Source: a bacterium
GTDB taxonomy: Bacteria; Bacillota_A; Clostridia; Lachnospirales; Lachnospiraceae
DNA: 18,059 bases
Direction of reading: 5' to 3'
NCBI GenBank assembly: GCA_004562915.1
Contig: SFQZ01000060.1
Location: 1 to 18,059 of the forward strand
Shown here in pieces: positions 1-7,519 of the stretch. Position numbers and translations under genes: made by a program. Each line of letters starts with the position of its first letter. The stretch's first letter is position 1. The notes under the pieces were generated by a model, which searched no databases, had not been told where the DNA came from, and worked only from the letters and a program-made list of their open reading frames with translations.

Positions 1-23
1 AAAATCGAAAGTCTTAGAAAGGA

Positions 24-53
24 GGAGGTGTGACCCGAATGGGGCACGCCTCC
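24..53. terminator. Imperfect hairpin downstream of the tetR gene
   Basis: An inverted repeat can pair over about 13 positions (24-36 with 41-53), with one A-G mismatch, one G-T wobble and the loop GAAT. It lies 28 bases past the stop codon of the minus-strand regulator, so it could end that transcript. On the minus strand only a weak pyrimidine tail (CTCCTTTCT) follows, so it is a poor intrinsic terminator. It could instead belong to a gene lying outside the window to the left. Confidence 0.35.
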
Positions 54-81
54 CAATAACGTCTTTTATAAAAACGTTTTT

Positions 82-687
82 CTAAAATATCCCATCCAGA
101 TAATGCCCCAGTGAACGCCGGATATTTCCTTCAAAATCTGTATCTCCGTTATGGAGACACCATTCAAATACATTTCCGATGACCAGCATACGGATATCGG
201 TACAAATATCCTCAAGGGGGATGGTGGGCGTTACAATACCGGCATCGATTGCTTTTTGGAGATAGTGCTCCACCGTAATAATCGGATAAGGGCGTTCCGT
301 GCGTATACTGGGATTCAATGCCTGATTCTTCGGGGTATAATAATTGGCCATGAATTCCACACCGAGTTCGCGGCAGTATTCGGCATAATTTAGATATACA
401 TGAATAATGGCAATTTTTGCTTCTTCTGCATCTTCAGGCGGCTCCAGAAGATCCGGATTGATGCTTGGCTGCTCTTCTATATAATATGAAAGCAAATCGT
501 CTTTCGTCTTAAAATGATGGTAGAAACTTCCGTTAGATACTCCTGCCTCTTCACAGATATTTTTAATAGACAACTGTTCATAGCCCTGTTTTTGAAGTAT
601 TGTTTTTGCGGCACGGAAAATTCTGCCTTTTGTTTCTTTGGATTTCAGTTGTTGCTTCGATAGTGGTTCCTTTTCAATATCGCTCAT
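82..687 (-). CDS. TetR/AcrR family transcriptional regulator
   Basis: This 201-residue protein has the TetR layout. After a charged N-terminal tail, an HTH domain spans about residues 18-66, with a recognition-helix region reading GVSNGSFYHHFKTKDDLL at 49-66. A helical ligand-binding and dimerisation domain fills the rest. TetR proteins bind palindromic operators as dimers and are released by a small ligand. The ligand cannot be read here, because the C-terminal domain is not one I recognise. The start is the ATG at 685-687, preceded by AGAGG on the minus strand. A good promoter sits just upstream (744-772). No regulated efflux pump or enzyme lies beside it on the right, where only a gene remnant is present. 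Its target is either itself or a gene left of the window. The family call is firm; the role is unknown. Confidence 0.9.
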   Translation of the reverse strand: MSDIEKEPLSKQQLKSKETKGRIFRAAKTILQKQGYEQLSIKNICEEAGVSNGSFYHHFKTKDDLLSYYIEEQPSINPDLLEPPEDAEEAKIAIIHVYLNYAEYCRELGVEFMANYYTPKNQALNPSIRTERPYPIITVEHYLQKAIDAGIVTPTIPLEDICTDIRMLVIGNVFEWCLHNGDTDFEGNIRRSLGHYLDGIF

Positions 688-743
688 TTCATTACCTCTT
701 ACTTTTTATTTCGTGATCAAAAATGACCGTCTCCGTATGTTAG

Positions 744-772
744 AGTATACCATAATCATTCAGAAATAGCAA
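744..772 (-). promoter_or_regulatory. Sigma-A promoter of the tetR gene
   Basis: On the minus strand TTGCTA (767-772) and TATACT (744-749) are separated by 17 bases. The -10 element lies about 57 bases upstream of the start codon. This leaves a leader that could hold the regulator's own operator, although no clear palindrome is visible in it. Confidence 0.7.
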
Positions 773-781
773 GAAAACAGA

Positions 782-1276
782 GTGGACTCTAAAATGTGTG
801 AAAATAAATACAGCACTTTGGGAATCATTTTTTATCTTCACCCATACTCTGACAATTTGCTGAAACGACTTGTAAAAACGCCAAAGTTGTATTTCTATGA
901 TACGGGGTTAGTCTGTTATTTGACTCGTTGGAGCAGTGCAGAGACGTTGGAAAGTGGAACTATGAATGGTGCGATTTTGGAAAATTATGTAGTGTCAGAA
1001 ATAATGAAGACGTATTTAAATAGTGGTAAACAGCCGTTTATGTATTATTATCGGGACAAGGATGCCAAAGAAATTGATGTGATATTAGAACATGATGGGG
1101 TCTTGAACCCAATTGAAATTAAAAAAACATCAAATCCCGGAACAAAACTGACGAAAGTATCTGGTTTATTAGATAAAGCATCCACACCTAGGTCAAAAGG
1201 AGCAGTTATCTGTATGAAGCCTGCGCTTGGGGCGGTTGATAAAGATAATTATATCGTTCCGATTTGGATGATTTGA
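782..1276 (+). pseudogene. C-terminal remnant of a DUF4143-family AAA ATPase
   Basis: From about residue 18 onward the reading frame matches the C-terminal part of the widespread AAA_14/DUF4143 proteins. It has the signature KTPKLYFYDTGLVCYL, then AILENYVVSEI, and a PD-(D/E)XK-like core seen as KEIDVILE followed by PIEIKK. Family members are usually around 400 residues or more and begin with a P-loop ATPase domain. Here only 164 codons remain, and no Walker A or B motif precedes them. The first 16 residues look like unrelated sequence read from a GTG codon, no ribosome binding site is apparent, and an in-frame stop lies at 767-769. The promoter of the divergent tetR gene sits directly upstream, so the left part was probably deleted. 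It may be an untranslated relic. Confidence 0.8.
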
Positions 1277-1512
1277 TTTTTATTATTGCATCATTTTCAG
1301 TTATTCGGCGGAGAAAAGGGCGGACGGTCAGCTTTTGATTCTGTTGTGTCCGAAGACGACTTTTGCACTTGTTGGGAGGAAAAAGGCGGCATTTATGGGG
1401 CAAACCTGTATTAAGAATGTCGGATATCAGCTCAAAAATGGTATGATTAAAGAAGTGATTTTGAAATAACTGCTGATACTGAAGGAGAAAAAATATTTTG
1501 TGCATATGTGAT
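1277..1512. other. Degenerate spacer without a supported gene
   Basis: This stretch between the ATPase remnant and the terminator holds no convincing gene. One frame stays open from about 1309 to a stop near 1411. Another gives a 24-codon open frame from an ATG at 1395 to a stop at 1467-1469. Neither has a well-placed ribosome binding site (GGGAGG at 1375 lies 14 bases from that ATG) or a recognisable product. The two frames abut, which is what a short frameshifted gene relic would look like. Confidence 0.45.
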
Positions 1513-1549
1513 AAATAGCGTCGTGGACAGAGGCCCCGGCGCTATTTTT
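1513..1549 (+). terminator. Rho-independent terminator upstream of tex
   Basis: AAATAGCG (1513-1520) pairs with CGCTATTT (1540-1547). Pairing continues inward through TCG/CGG-type pairs and a GG/CC pair across one mismatch, and a run of five T ends at 1549. It isolates the tex operon from whatever was transcribed upstream. Confidence 0.75.
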
Positions 1550-1559
1550 AGATGATTCG

Positions 1560-1588
1560 TTGAAAAATTGAAATCATCATGATATGAT
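1560..1588 (+). promoter_or_regulatory. Sigma-A promoter of the tex operon
   Basis: TTGAAA (1560-1565) and TATGAT (1583-1588) are spaced by exactly 17 bases, about 50 bases before the tex start codon and just after a terminator. I find no other strong promoter before the terminator at 7371-7400. It may therefore drive the whole six-gene run. Confidence 0.75.
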
Positions 1589-1638
1589 AAGCAGTAGTGT
1601 TTCTGTGCTTTGGCATAAAGAAAGTGAGGATTTATTAC

Positions 1639-3795
1639 ATGGACATTAATCAAAAGATTACCGAAGAACTTGGCGTAAAAAGGTGGCAGGTGGATGCCGC
1701 GGTCAAGCTGATAGATGAAGGAAATACGATCCCGTTTATTGCACGTTACCGTAAGGAAGCGCATGGTACGCTGGATGATGAGCAGCTTCGTAAATTACAT
1801 GAAAGACTGATGTATCTCAGAAATCTGGAGGAGAAGAAAGAACAGGTACTTTCCAGTATTGAAGAGCAGGGTAAGCTGACACCGGAACTGAAAGCACAGA
1901 TTCTGGCGGCAGAGACACAGGTGCTGGTGGATGATCTCTATCGCCCGTATCGTCCGAAGAGACGTACCCGTGCAACCATCGCGAAAGAAAAAGGTCTGGA
2001 GCCGCTGGCGGTATATATTTCCTTGCAGAACGCGAAAGTTCCTCTGGAAGAAACAGCAGCAGATTATATCTCAGAGGAAAAAGGAGTGGCAAGTGCAGCG
2101 GAAGCAATTGAAGGCGCGAAAGATATTCTGGCAGAATCGATTTCCGATGAGGCGGATTACAGGACGCATATCCGGAATCTGACGGTGAAAAAGGGAATGC
2201 TGACCTCTGCGGCAAAGGATGAAAAGGCAGAATCTGTATATGAAATGTACTACGATTTCGCAGAGCCGGTTGCAAAGCTTGCAGGGCACCGCGTGCTGGC
2301 ATTAAACCGTGGTGAAAAAGAAAAATTCCTGACTGTGAAGATCGAAGCGCCGGAGGAGGATATCATCCGCTATCTTGAGAAAAAGGTTATTCACAAAGAC
2401 AACCAATACACCACACCTGTATTAAAAGCAGTTGTGGAAGACAGTTATAAGAGACTGATCGCGCCGGCGATTGAGCGTGAGATCCGCAATGACCTTACGG
2501 AGAAAGCGGAAGATGGTGCGATTCTCGTATTTGGCAAGAATCTGGAACAGCTTCTGATGCAGCCCCCGATCGTCGGACAGGTCGTTCTGGGATGGGATCC
2601 CGCGTTCCGTACCGGATGTAAGTTGGCCGTCGTCGACCCGACCGGAAAAGTAATCGGTACGACGGTTATTTATCCGACAGCGCCGACCACACCGCAGAAG
2701 ATTCAGGCAGCGAAAGATCTGCTTAAAAAGATCATTCCGAAGTATAATGTGAGCCTGATATCACTGGGCAACGGAACCGCTTCCCGGGAATCAGAGCAGT
2801 TTATCGTAGAGCTGCTGAAAGAAATTCCGCAGAAGGTACAGTATGTGATCGTAAATGAAGCAGGTGCATCCGTTTATTCTGCAAGTAAACTGGCAACCGA
2901 GGAGTTCCCGAAATTCGATGTCGGACAAAGAAGTGCGACTTCGATTGCAAGAAGGCTTCAGGACCCGCTTGCCGAACTCGTGAAGATCGATCCGAAATCC
3001 ATCGGTGTGGGACAGTATCAGCATGATATGAACCAGAAGAAATTAAGCGAGGCACTTTCCGGAGTTGTGGAGGACTGCGTAAATAAGGTCGGCGTGGATT
3101 TGAATACCGCATCGGCGCCGCTGCTTGCTTATATTTCCGGCATTTCCGGTACTCTTGCGAAAAATATCGTGGCATACCGCGAAGAAAACGGAAAATTTGA
3201 GGATCGCAGGCAGCTCCTGAAAGTTCCGAAACTGGGACCGAAGGCGTTCGAGCAGTGTGCAGGTTTCATGAGAATCCAGGGAGGCAAGAATCCGCTGGAC
3301 GGAACCAGTGTACATCCGGAGTCCTATGAAGCAGCGACAAAACTTCTGGAAAAACAGGGATTTAAACCGGAAGATATTGTGGCAGGAAAGCTGACCGGCC
3401 TTTCTCTCACGATCCGGGATTACAAGAAACTGGCAGAAGAGCTTGGAATCGGTGAGATTACTTTAAGAGACATTGTAAAAGAACTGGAAAAACCGGCCCG
3501 TGACCCGCGTGACGAGATGCCGAAACCGATTCTCAGAACAGACGTACTGGAGATGAAAGACCTGAAGGAAGGAATGATCCTGAAAGGAACGGTCAGAAAT
3601 GTCATTGATTTTGGGGTGTTTGTTGATATCGGAGTTCATCAGGACGGTCTGGTACACATTTCACAGATCACAGACAAATTTATCAAGCATCCGCTGGAAG
3701 CAGTCAGCGTCGGTGATATTGTGGATGTCAAAGTCATGAGTGTAGATCTGCAGAAAAAGAGAATTCAATTGACCATGAGAGGAATACAAAAATAG
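1639..3795 (+). CDS. tex: Transcription accessory protein Tex (S1 RNA-binding)
   Basis: The product is 718 residues, the usual Tex length. The order of parts matches the family, a bacterial relative of eukaryotic Spt6. There is an N-terminal helical region with IPFIARYRKEAHGTLDDEQL near residues 31-50. A YqgF/RuvX-like RNase-H fold starts about residue 315 (GWDPAFRTGCKLAVVDPTG). Helix-hairpin-helix repeats lie near 490-560, and a C-terminal S1 domain at about 642-714 (KGTVRNVIDFGVFVDIG). Tex binds nucleic acid and affects transcription and stress tolerance; its exact role remains unsettled. An upstream in-frame ATG at 1597 would add 14 atypical residues. I prefer 1639, which has GTGAGGA eight bases before it and gives the family-typical start. 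It is the first gene of a long operon, with the next start 18 bases downstream. Confidence 0.96.
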   Translation: MDINQKITEELGVKRWQVDAAVKLIDEGNTIPFIARYRKEAHGTLDDEQLRKLHERLMYLRNLEEKKEQVLSSIEEQGKLTPELKAQILAAETQVLVDDLYRPYRPKRRTRATIAKEKGLEPLAVYISLQNAKVPLEETAADYISEEKGVASAAEAIEGAKDILAESISDEADYRTHIRNLTVKKGMLTSAAKDEKAESVYEMYYDFAEPVAKLAGHRVLALNRGEKEKFLTVKIEAPEEDIIRYLEKKVIHKDNQYTTPVLKAVVEDSYKRLIAPAIEREIRNDLTEKAEDGAILVFGKNLEQLLMQPPIVGQVVLGWDPAFRTGCKLAVVDPTGKVIGTTVIYPTAPTTPQKIQAAKDLLKKIIPKYNVSLISLGNGTASRESEQFIVELLKEIPQKVQYVIVNEAGASVYSASKLATEEFPKFDVGQRSATSIARRLQDPLAELVKIDPKSIGVGQYQHDMNQKKLSEALSGVVEDCVNKVGVDLNTASAPLLAYISGISGTLAKNIVAYREENGKFEDRRQLLKVPKLGPKAFEQCAGFMRIQGGKNPLDGTSVHPESYEAATKLLEKQGFKPEDIVAGKLTGLSLTIRDYKKLAEELGIGEITLRDIVKELEKPARDPRDEMPKPILRTDVLEMKDLKEGMILKGTVRNVIDFGVFVDIGVHQDGLVHISQITDKFIKHPLEAVSVGDIVDVKVMSVDLQKKRIQLTMRGIQK

Positions 3796-3813
3796 AAAAA
3801 GGAGACAGATGCT

Positions 3814-4218
3814 ATGGGAAAATACGCTGAAAAGGCATTGGAATTGCACGCAAAGGGTTATAATTGTGCACAGGCAGTAGCGTGTGCATTCAGTGATCAG
3901 GTGGATATGGATGAGGACCAGTTGTTCAAAGTTATGGAAGGATTCGGAGCCGGAATGGGCGGAATGCACGGAACCTGCGGTGCGATCTCCGGTGCGGTTG
4001 CAATCGTGGGACTTATGAACAGCAAAGGCAATTCTCAGGTGAAGAGTAAGGTGGATACGTATCAGACTTCCAAGAAGATCGTATCCGGTTTTGAGGAAAA
4101 GAACGGTGCTTCGATCTGTGGAGAACTGAAGGGGATCCAGACGAAGAAGGTCTTAAGAAGCTGTGACGGATGTATTCAGGATGCAGCGGAACTTCTGGAG
4201 AATATTCTGGGAGTGTAA
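3814..4218 (+). CDS. C_GCAxxG_C_C family protein
   Basis: This 134-residue protein carries the cysteine pattern for which the family is named. It has C18 and C24 in GYNCAQAVACAF, C55 within GMHGTCGAISGAVA, C102, and C117/C120 near the end in the pair CDGC. Family proteins are small, common in anaerobic Firmicutes, and thought to be redox-active or metal-binding. No reaction is established. There is no signal peptide, so it should act in the cytoplasm. The start ATG is preceded by AAGGAGAC. It follows tex by 18 bases and probably shares its transcript. The family call is firm; the function is not known. Confidence 0.9.
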   Translation: MGKYAEKALELHAKGYNCAQAVACAFSDQVDMDEDQLFKVMEGFGAGMGGMHGTCGAISGAVAIVGLMNSKGNSQVKSKVDTYQTSKKIVSGFEEKNGASICGELKGIQTKKVLRSCDGCIQDAAELLENILGV

Positions 4219-4278
4219 CACATATCGTAAAGAGTAGCGAAGCGTCAAGGGGAGAAAAATGACGGGGAGAAGGCGAAT

Positions 4279-5115
4279 ATGTTTGGATATGTAACGGCCT
4301 ATGAGCCGGAACTTAAGGTGAAAGATTTTCGAAAATATAAAGCGTACTATTGTGGTCTATGCCGTTCTTTGAAAGAAAGACACGGGACACTCGGGCAGCT
4401 TACACTGACCTATGATATGACATTTTTGGTTATACTGCTGACTTCACTGTATGAATGTAAAACCAGAGGGAGTATGCATCTGTGTAAGGTTCATCCGGTA
4501 AAGAAACAGCTCATGCTTCAGAATGAGATTACGGAATATGCTGCGGATATGAATATGATCCTCGCATATTATCATCTGAAGGATGACTGGCAGGATGAAA
4601 AAAAAGTGAGTGGTTTTGCGGGAACCTGTGCGCTTCGGCACAAGATGAAGAAGATAGTACGCAAATATCCGAGACAGTGCAGGGCGATACAGCGGGAACT
4701 GAAAAATCTTTCCCGCTGCGAAAAAAGCGGAACGATGGAGATTGACAGACCTTCCGGATGCTTTGGGAGAATGATGGCAGAACTCTTCGTTTATAAAAAA
4801 GACGGGTGGGAAGACAGGCTCAGGAAAATCGGATTTTACCTTGGAAAATTCATTTACATTATGGATGCCTGGGAGGATCTGGAAAAGGATATGCGGACAA
4901 AAAGTTATAATCCACTGAAGGAACTTTCCCAAAAAGAAGATTATGAGGAGCAATGCAGGGAGATGCTCTGTATGATGATCGGAAATTGCACTGCTGAATT
5001 TGAGATGCTTCCATGCCTGCTGGATGTAGACATTTTGCGGAATATATTATATGATGGAGTCTGGAATCGTTACAAAAAAATGAAGGATAAGAAAAGTGAG
5101 GAACCTAAGTTATGA
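4279..5115 (+). CDS. DUF5685 family protein
   Basis: The 278-residue product matches a domain of unknown function found mainly in Clostridia. The N-terminus is characteristic, with GYVTAYEPELKVKDFRKYKA followed by a CGLC pair (C25, C28) and RSLKERHG. A second typical stretch later reads YIMDAWEDLEKD. I see no transmembrane segment or known catalytic motif. The CxxC pair and further cysteines suggest metal binding or redox chemistry, but this is inference. The start is supported by GGAGAAGG seven bases upstream. Its last codon overlaps the next gene's start in an ATGA junction. This points to translational coupling with the J-domain protein, and the pairing suggests a shared task such as chaperone-assisted folding of a specific client. 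The function is unproven. Confidence 0.85.
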   Translation: MFGYVTAYEPELKVKDFRKYKAYYCGLCRSLKERHGTLGQLTLTYDMTFLVILLTSLYECKTRGSMHLCKVHPVKKQLMLQNEITEYAADMNMILAYYHLKDDWQDEKKVSGFAGTCALRHKMKKIVRKYPRQCRAIQRELKNLSRCEKSGTMEIDRPSGCFGRMMAELFVYKKDGWEDRLRKIGFYLGKFIYIMDAWEDLEKDMRTKSYNPLKELSQKEDYEEQCREMLCMMIGNCTAEFEMLPCLLDVDILRNILYDGVWNRYKKMKDKKSEEPKL

Positions 5116-5870
5116 CAAAGAATCCTTATGAAGTGCTTGGTGTATCACCGAGTGCATCGGATGATGAGATAAAAAAGGCATACCGCGAGCTGACAAGAAA
5201 ATACCATCCGGATGCCAATGTAAATAATCCGCTGGCAGACCTTGCAGAAGAGAAATTCAAAGAGGTTCAGGAAGCTTACGACATCATTATGCGTGAACGT
5301 GAGAATCGTGGTAACGGCGGATACGGCGGTTATGGGTATGGAAACAGCAGCTATGGGAACAATGGCAGCTACGGGAACAACAGCAGTCGTGGAAATAACA
5401 GCTATGGCGGTCAGGGATATGGATATAATTACGGCTATGGAAATGGCGGCAATCAGGGATATCAGCAGAATCGTTCATCAGGGAGCCAGCAGGATGTGGA
5501 ATTCCAGGCAGTTTACAATTTTATCAACAACCGCAGATATCAGGATGCACTGAATGTATTGAACAGAATGCCGAACCGCACTGCTCAGTGGTACTACTTA
5601 AGTAGTATGGCAAATGCAGGCGTTGGAAATAATATTCTTGCCAGAAACCATGCAGAGCAGGCTGTCAATATGGAGCCGAACAATCCGCAGTACCGTCAGC
5701 TTCTGAATCAGGTAAACTGGAATTCGCAGCGTTATCAGAATAATCCATATGGCGGTGGATATGGAAACCAGAACAGTACCCCGTGCGGTACCGGAAATAT
5801 GTGCTGCGACCTTTGGATCATGGACACGTTATGTGAATGTATGGGAGGCGACCTTTGCTCATGCATGTAA
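5112..5870 (+). CDS. J-domain co-chaperone with Gly/Asn/Tyr linker and Cys-rich tail
   Basis: This 252-residue protein opens with a complete J domain (about 1-62), including the essential HPD motif at residues 32-34 (KYHPDAN). It should stimulate the ATPase of an Hsp70 (DnaK). A low-complexity linker rich in Gly, Asn, Tyr and Ser runs from about 66 to 128. A tetratricopeptide-like helical stretch follows (FINNRRYQDALNVLNRMP, then NNILARNHAEQAVNMEPNNP). The last 28 residues hold seven cysteines, seen in NMCCDLWIMDTL and ECMGGDLCSCM. The zinc-finger and C-terminal substrate domains of classical DnaJ are absent, so this is a specialised (class C) J protein, not the housekeeping DnaJ. It is translationally coupled to DUF5685 upstream and overlaps the membrane-protein gene downstream. 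The Cys-rich end could bind metal or anchor a partner. Confidence 0.9.
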   Translation: MTKNPYEVLGVSPSASDDEIKKAYRELTRKYHPDANVNNPLADLAEEKFKEVQEAYDIIMRERENRGNGGYGGYGYGNSSYGNNGSYGNNSSRGNNSYGGQGYGYNYGYGNGGNQGYQQNRSSGSQQDVEFQAVYNFINNRRYQDALNVLNRMPNRTAQWYYLSSMANAGVGNNILARNHAEQAVNMEPNNPQYRQLLNQVNWNSQRYQNNPYGGGYGNQNSTPCGTGNMCCDLWIMDTLCECMGGDLCSCM

Positions 5871-6388
5871 ATGCGAAAAAGATTGCAATTGGCGGACTTT
5901 TACTGGCACTTACCGAAGTGTGTATCGCGCTTGGAAGCGTGATTGAGACAAATACATTATTTCTCCTGGCGGCGGCATCTTATTTTGTGGGATTTTTGAT
6001 CCGGGAGACGGATATAAGAACCGGAGCGGTATTCTATGCGGCAGGTGTTCTTCTTGGGATACTGATCTCACCAAATAAACTGTATGTAATTTCTTATGCT
6101 GCCATGGGATTTTATATTCTTGCCATAGAATTGATCTGGAAGCGTATAGGACAATTGCAGGGAGAGCGGAATCGGGCTGCTTTATTCTGGGGAGCCAAAT
6201 ATGTAATTTTCAATCTGCTCTTTTTGCCAATGGTGTTTGGATTCAGGGAAGTTTTTTTTCCGGGAACGGTCACCCCTGCAATGTTGCTTGGAATCGTGGC
6301 AGCAGGACAGGCAGGCCTTTTTGTCTATGACAGAGCATATGAATATGCGCAGGCGCAGATCTGGAGCAGAATGAGGAAGATACTGTAA
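5861..6388 (+). CDS. Multi-pass integral membrane protein
   Basis: The product is about 175 residues and strongly hydrophobic, with roughly five predicted membrane segments. Examples are IAIGGLLLALTEVCIALGSV, LFLLAAASYFVGFLI, and a segment around MGFYILAIELIW. The N-terminal pattern (short basic stretch, then GGLLLALTEV) resembles S-components of ECF transporters and related small membrane proteins. I cannot assign a substrate, and the resemblance is only general. I chose the ATG at 5861, which has GGAGG 12 bases upstream inside the preceding gene. The in-frame ATG at 5837 would add eight residues (MYGRRPLL) and has no good ribosome binding site. Either start overlaps the J-protein gene. The downstream HD-NUDIX gene begins three bases after its stop. 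Confidence 0.75.
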   Translation: MHVNAKKIAIGGLLLALTEVCIALGSVIETNTLFLLAAASYFVGFLIRETDIRTGAVFYAAGVLLGILISPNKLYVISYAAMGFYILAIELIWKRIGQLQGERNRAALFWGAKYVIFNLLFLPMVFGFREVFFPGTVTPAMLLGIVAAGQAGLFVYDRAYEYAQAQIWSRMRKIL

Positions 6389-6390
6389 AT

Positions 6391-7380
6391 ATGGAAGAAC
6401 GCAAATTATTAGAATTTCTGTCACTGGCAGAAAAATTAAAATGTAACACCCGTCATTCCTGGACTTCAAGTGGAAGACGCGAAAGTGTGGCAGAGCATAC
6501 CTACCGGCTGATGGTTTTTGCCTGGCTGGTTAAGGATGAATTTCCCGACTATGATATGAACCGTGTGATGGAACTTTGTCTTTTTCATGATCTGGGAGAA
6601 GCAGTGACCGGGGATATTCCTGCATTCGTTAAGACGGAGGCGGATGAGAAAACGGAAGAAGAGTCTTTAATGGAAATCACCGGGATGCTCTCGGAAGGGA
6701 GAAAAGAGGAGCTGGAAGGGATTTTTCGGGAAGTTCTTCAAAAGGAGACGAAGGAGTCCCGGCTGGTACAGGCTCTTGATAAGCTGGAAGCGGTGATTCA
6801 GCATAATGAAGCGTCGATTGATACCTGGCTTCCGCTTGAGTATGATCTGCAGTTTACCTATGGGCAGGACCAGACAAAAGACATCCCATATATGAAAAAG
6901 CTTCGGCAGAGAGTTTACAGAGATACACTGGAAAAAATCAGTAGAGAAAGCCATTTTATCGAAAAAACATTTGGTGAGCCGGTTGAAGGTGCGGTATATT
7001 ATGACCGACCGGGGGCTTATCTGATTGCAACGCACGAAGGGAAGGTGGCTGTCATTCGGACACCGAAAGGATATTTTCTTCCGGGTGGAGGTATAAATGT
7101 AGGGGAAACTCATATCGATTGCATTGTGAGAGAATGTATGGAAGAGACGGGATATTCTGTGGTAATTGAGCGGTATGAAGGTTCGGCGGAAATATATGGG
7201 ATACATGAAAGAATCGGGTATTTTCATCCGATACAATTCTATTATTCGGGGAAGCTGGAAGAGAAAGTTGCAGAGCCGATAGAAAAAGATCATGTGCTGG
7301 AATGGCTTCCGTATGAAGAAGCATGTGATAAAATGTTCGTAGAAGCACAAAAATGGATATTGAAAAAACGGAGGATGTAG
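6391..7380 (+). CDS. HD phosphohydrolase - NUDIX hydrolase fusion protein
   Basis: This 329-residue protein joins two hydrolase domains. Residues 1 to about 185 form an HD domain of the YfbR/HDDC2 type, with metal ligands visible as H36 (VAEHTYR), H66-D67 (LFHDLGE) and D130 (QALDKLEA). Relatives remove phosphate from deoxynucleotides. Residues about 195-329 form a NUDIX domain with a full NUDIX box from G233 to Y255. The box shows E239, R247-E248 and E251-E252, after the typical GYFLPGGG lead-in. NUDIX enzymes cleave nucleoside diphosphates linked to another group. Both active sites look intact, so a combined nucleotide-pool cleaning role is plausible, but the substrates are unknown. No frame break lies between the domains. 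The start has GAGGAAG upstream and follows the membrane-protein stop by two bases. The stop codon lies within the operon terminator hairpin. Confidence 0.9.
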   Translation: MEERKLLEFLSLAEKLKCNTRHSWTSSGRRESVAEHTYRLMVFAWLVKDEFPDYDMNRVMELCLFHDLGEAVTGDIPAFVKTEADEKTEEESLMEITGMLSEGRKEELEGIFREVLQKETKESRLVQALDKLEAVIQHNEASIDTWLPLEYDLQFTYGQDQTKDIPYMKKLRQRVYRDTLEKISRESHFIEKTFGEPVEGAVYYDRPGAYLIATHEGKVAVIRTPKGYFLPGGGINVGETHIDCIVRECMEETGYSVVIERYEGSAEIYGIHERIGYFHPIQFYYSGKLEEKVAEPIEKDHVLEWLPYEEACDKMFVEAQKWILKKRRM

Positions 7381-7400
7381 ATTTACTGCATCCTCTTTTT
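7371..7400 (+). terminator. Rho-independent terminator of the tex operon
   Basis: GAGGATGTAG (7371-7380) pairs with CTGCATCCTC (7386-7395) over ten positions with one G-T wobble and an ATTTA loop, followed by TTTTT. The left arm contains the stop codon of the HD-NUDIX gene. Confidence 0.9.
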
Positions 7401-7469
7401 AGATTCATTTTAAAACTGTCCTCTATAAAATAATGAAAATTGTATATTCATTTCATGTCAGTTTTGAGA

Positions 7470-7478
7470 TGCTATACA
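7470..7478 (+). promoter_or_regulatory. Possible extended -10 of the pdxST promoter
   Basis: TGC-TATACA fits an extended -10 element about 42 bases before the pdxS start. No well-spaced -35 hexamer is visible, so the exact promoter is uncertain. The AT-rich stretch 7401-7469 holds nothing else I can name. Confidence 0.4.
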
Positions 7479-7519
7479 TACCAATACGATAGGTTATGAG
7501 ATAAACGGAGGTAATCAAA

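Noticed and set aside
5310..5490. Possible DNA tandem repeat array
   Set aside because: The repetition follows the low-complexity protein linker and the units are irregular; there is no CRISPR-like spacing.
5242..5553. Alternative frame rich in Met, Ala and Thr within the J-protein linker
   Set aside because: It arises from the repetitive GGN/TAY codons of the Gly/Asn/Tyr linker and has no independent start signal.
6667..7350. Long open frame on the minus strand inside the HD-NUDIX gene
   Set aside because: It lies opposite a well-supported gene, has no recognisable domain or ribosome binding site, and its composition is that of an antisense shadow.
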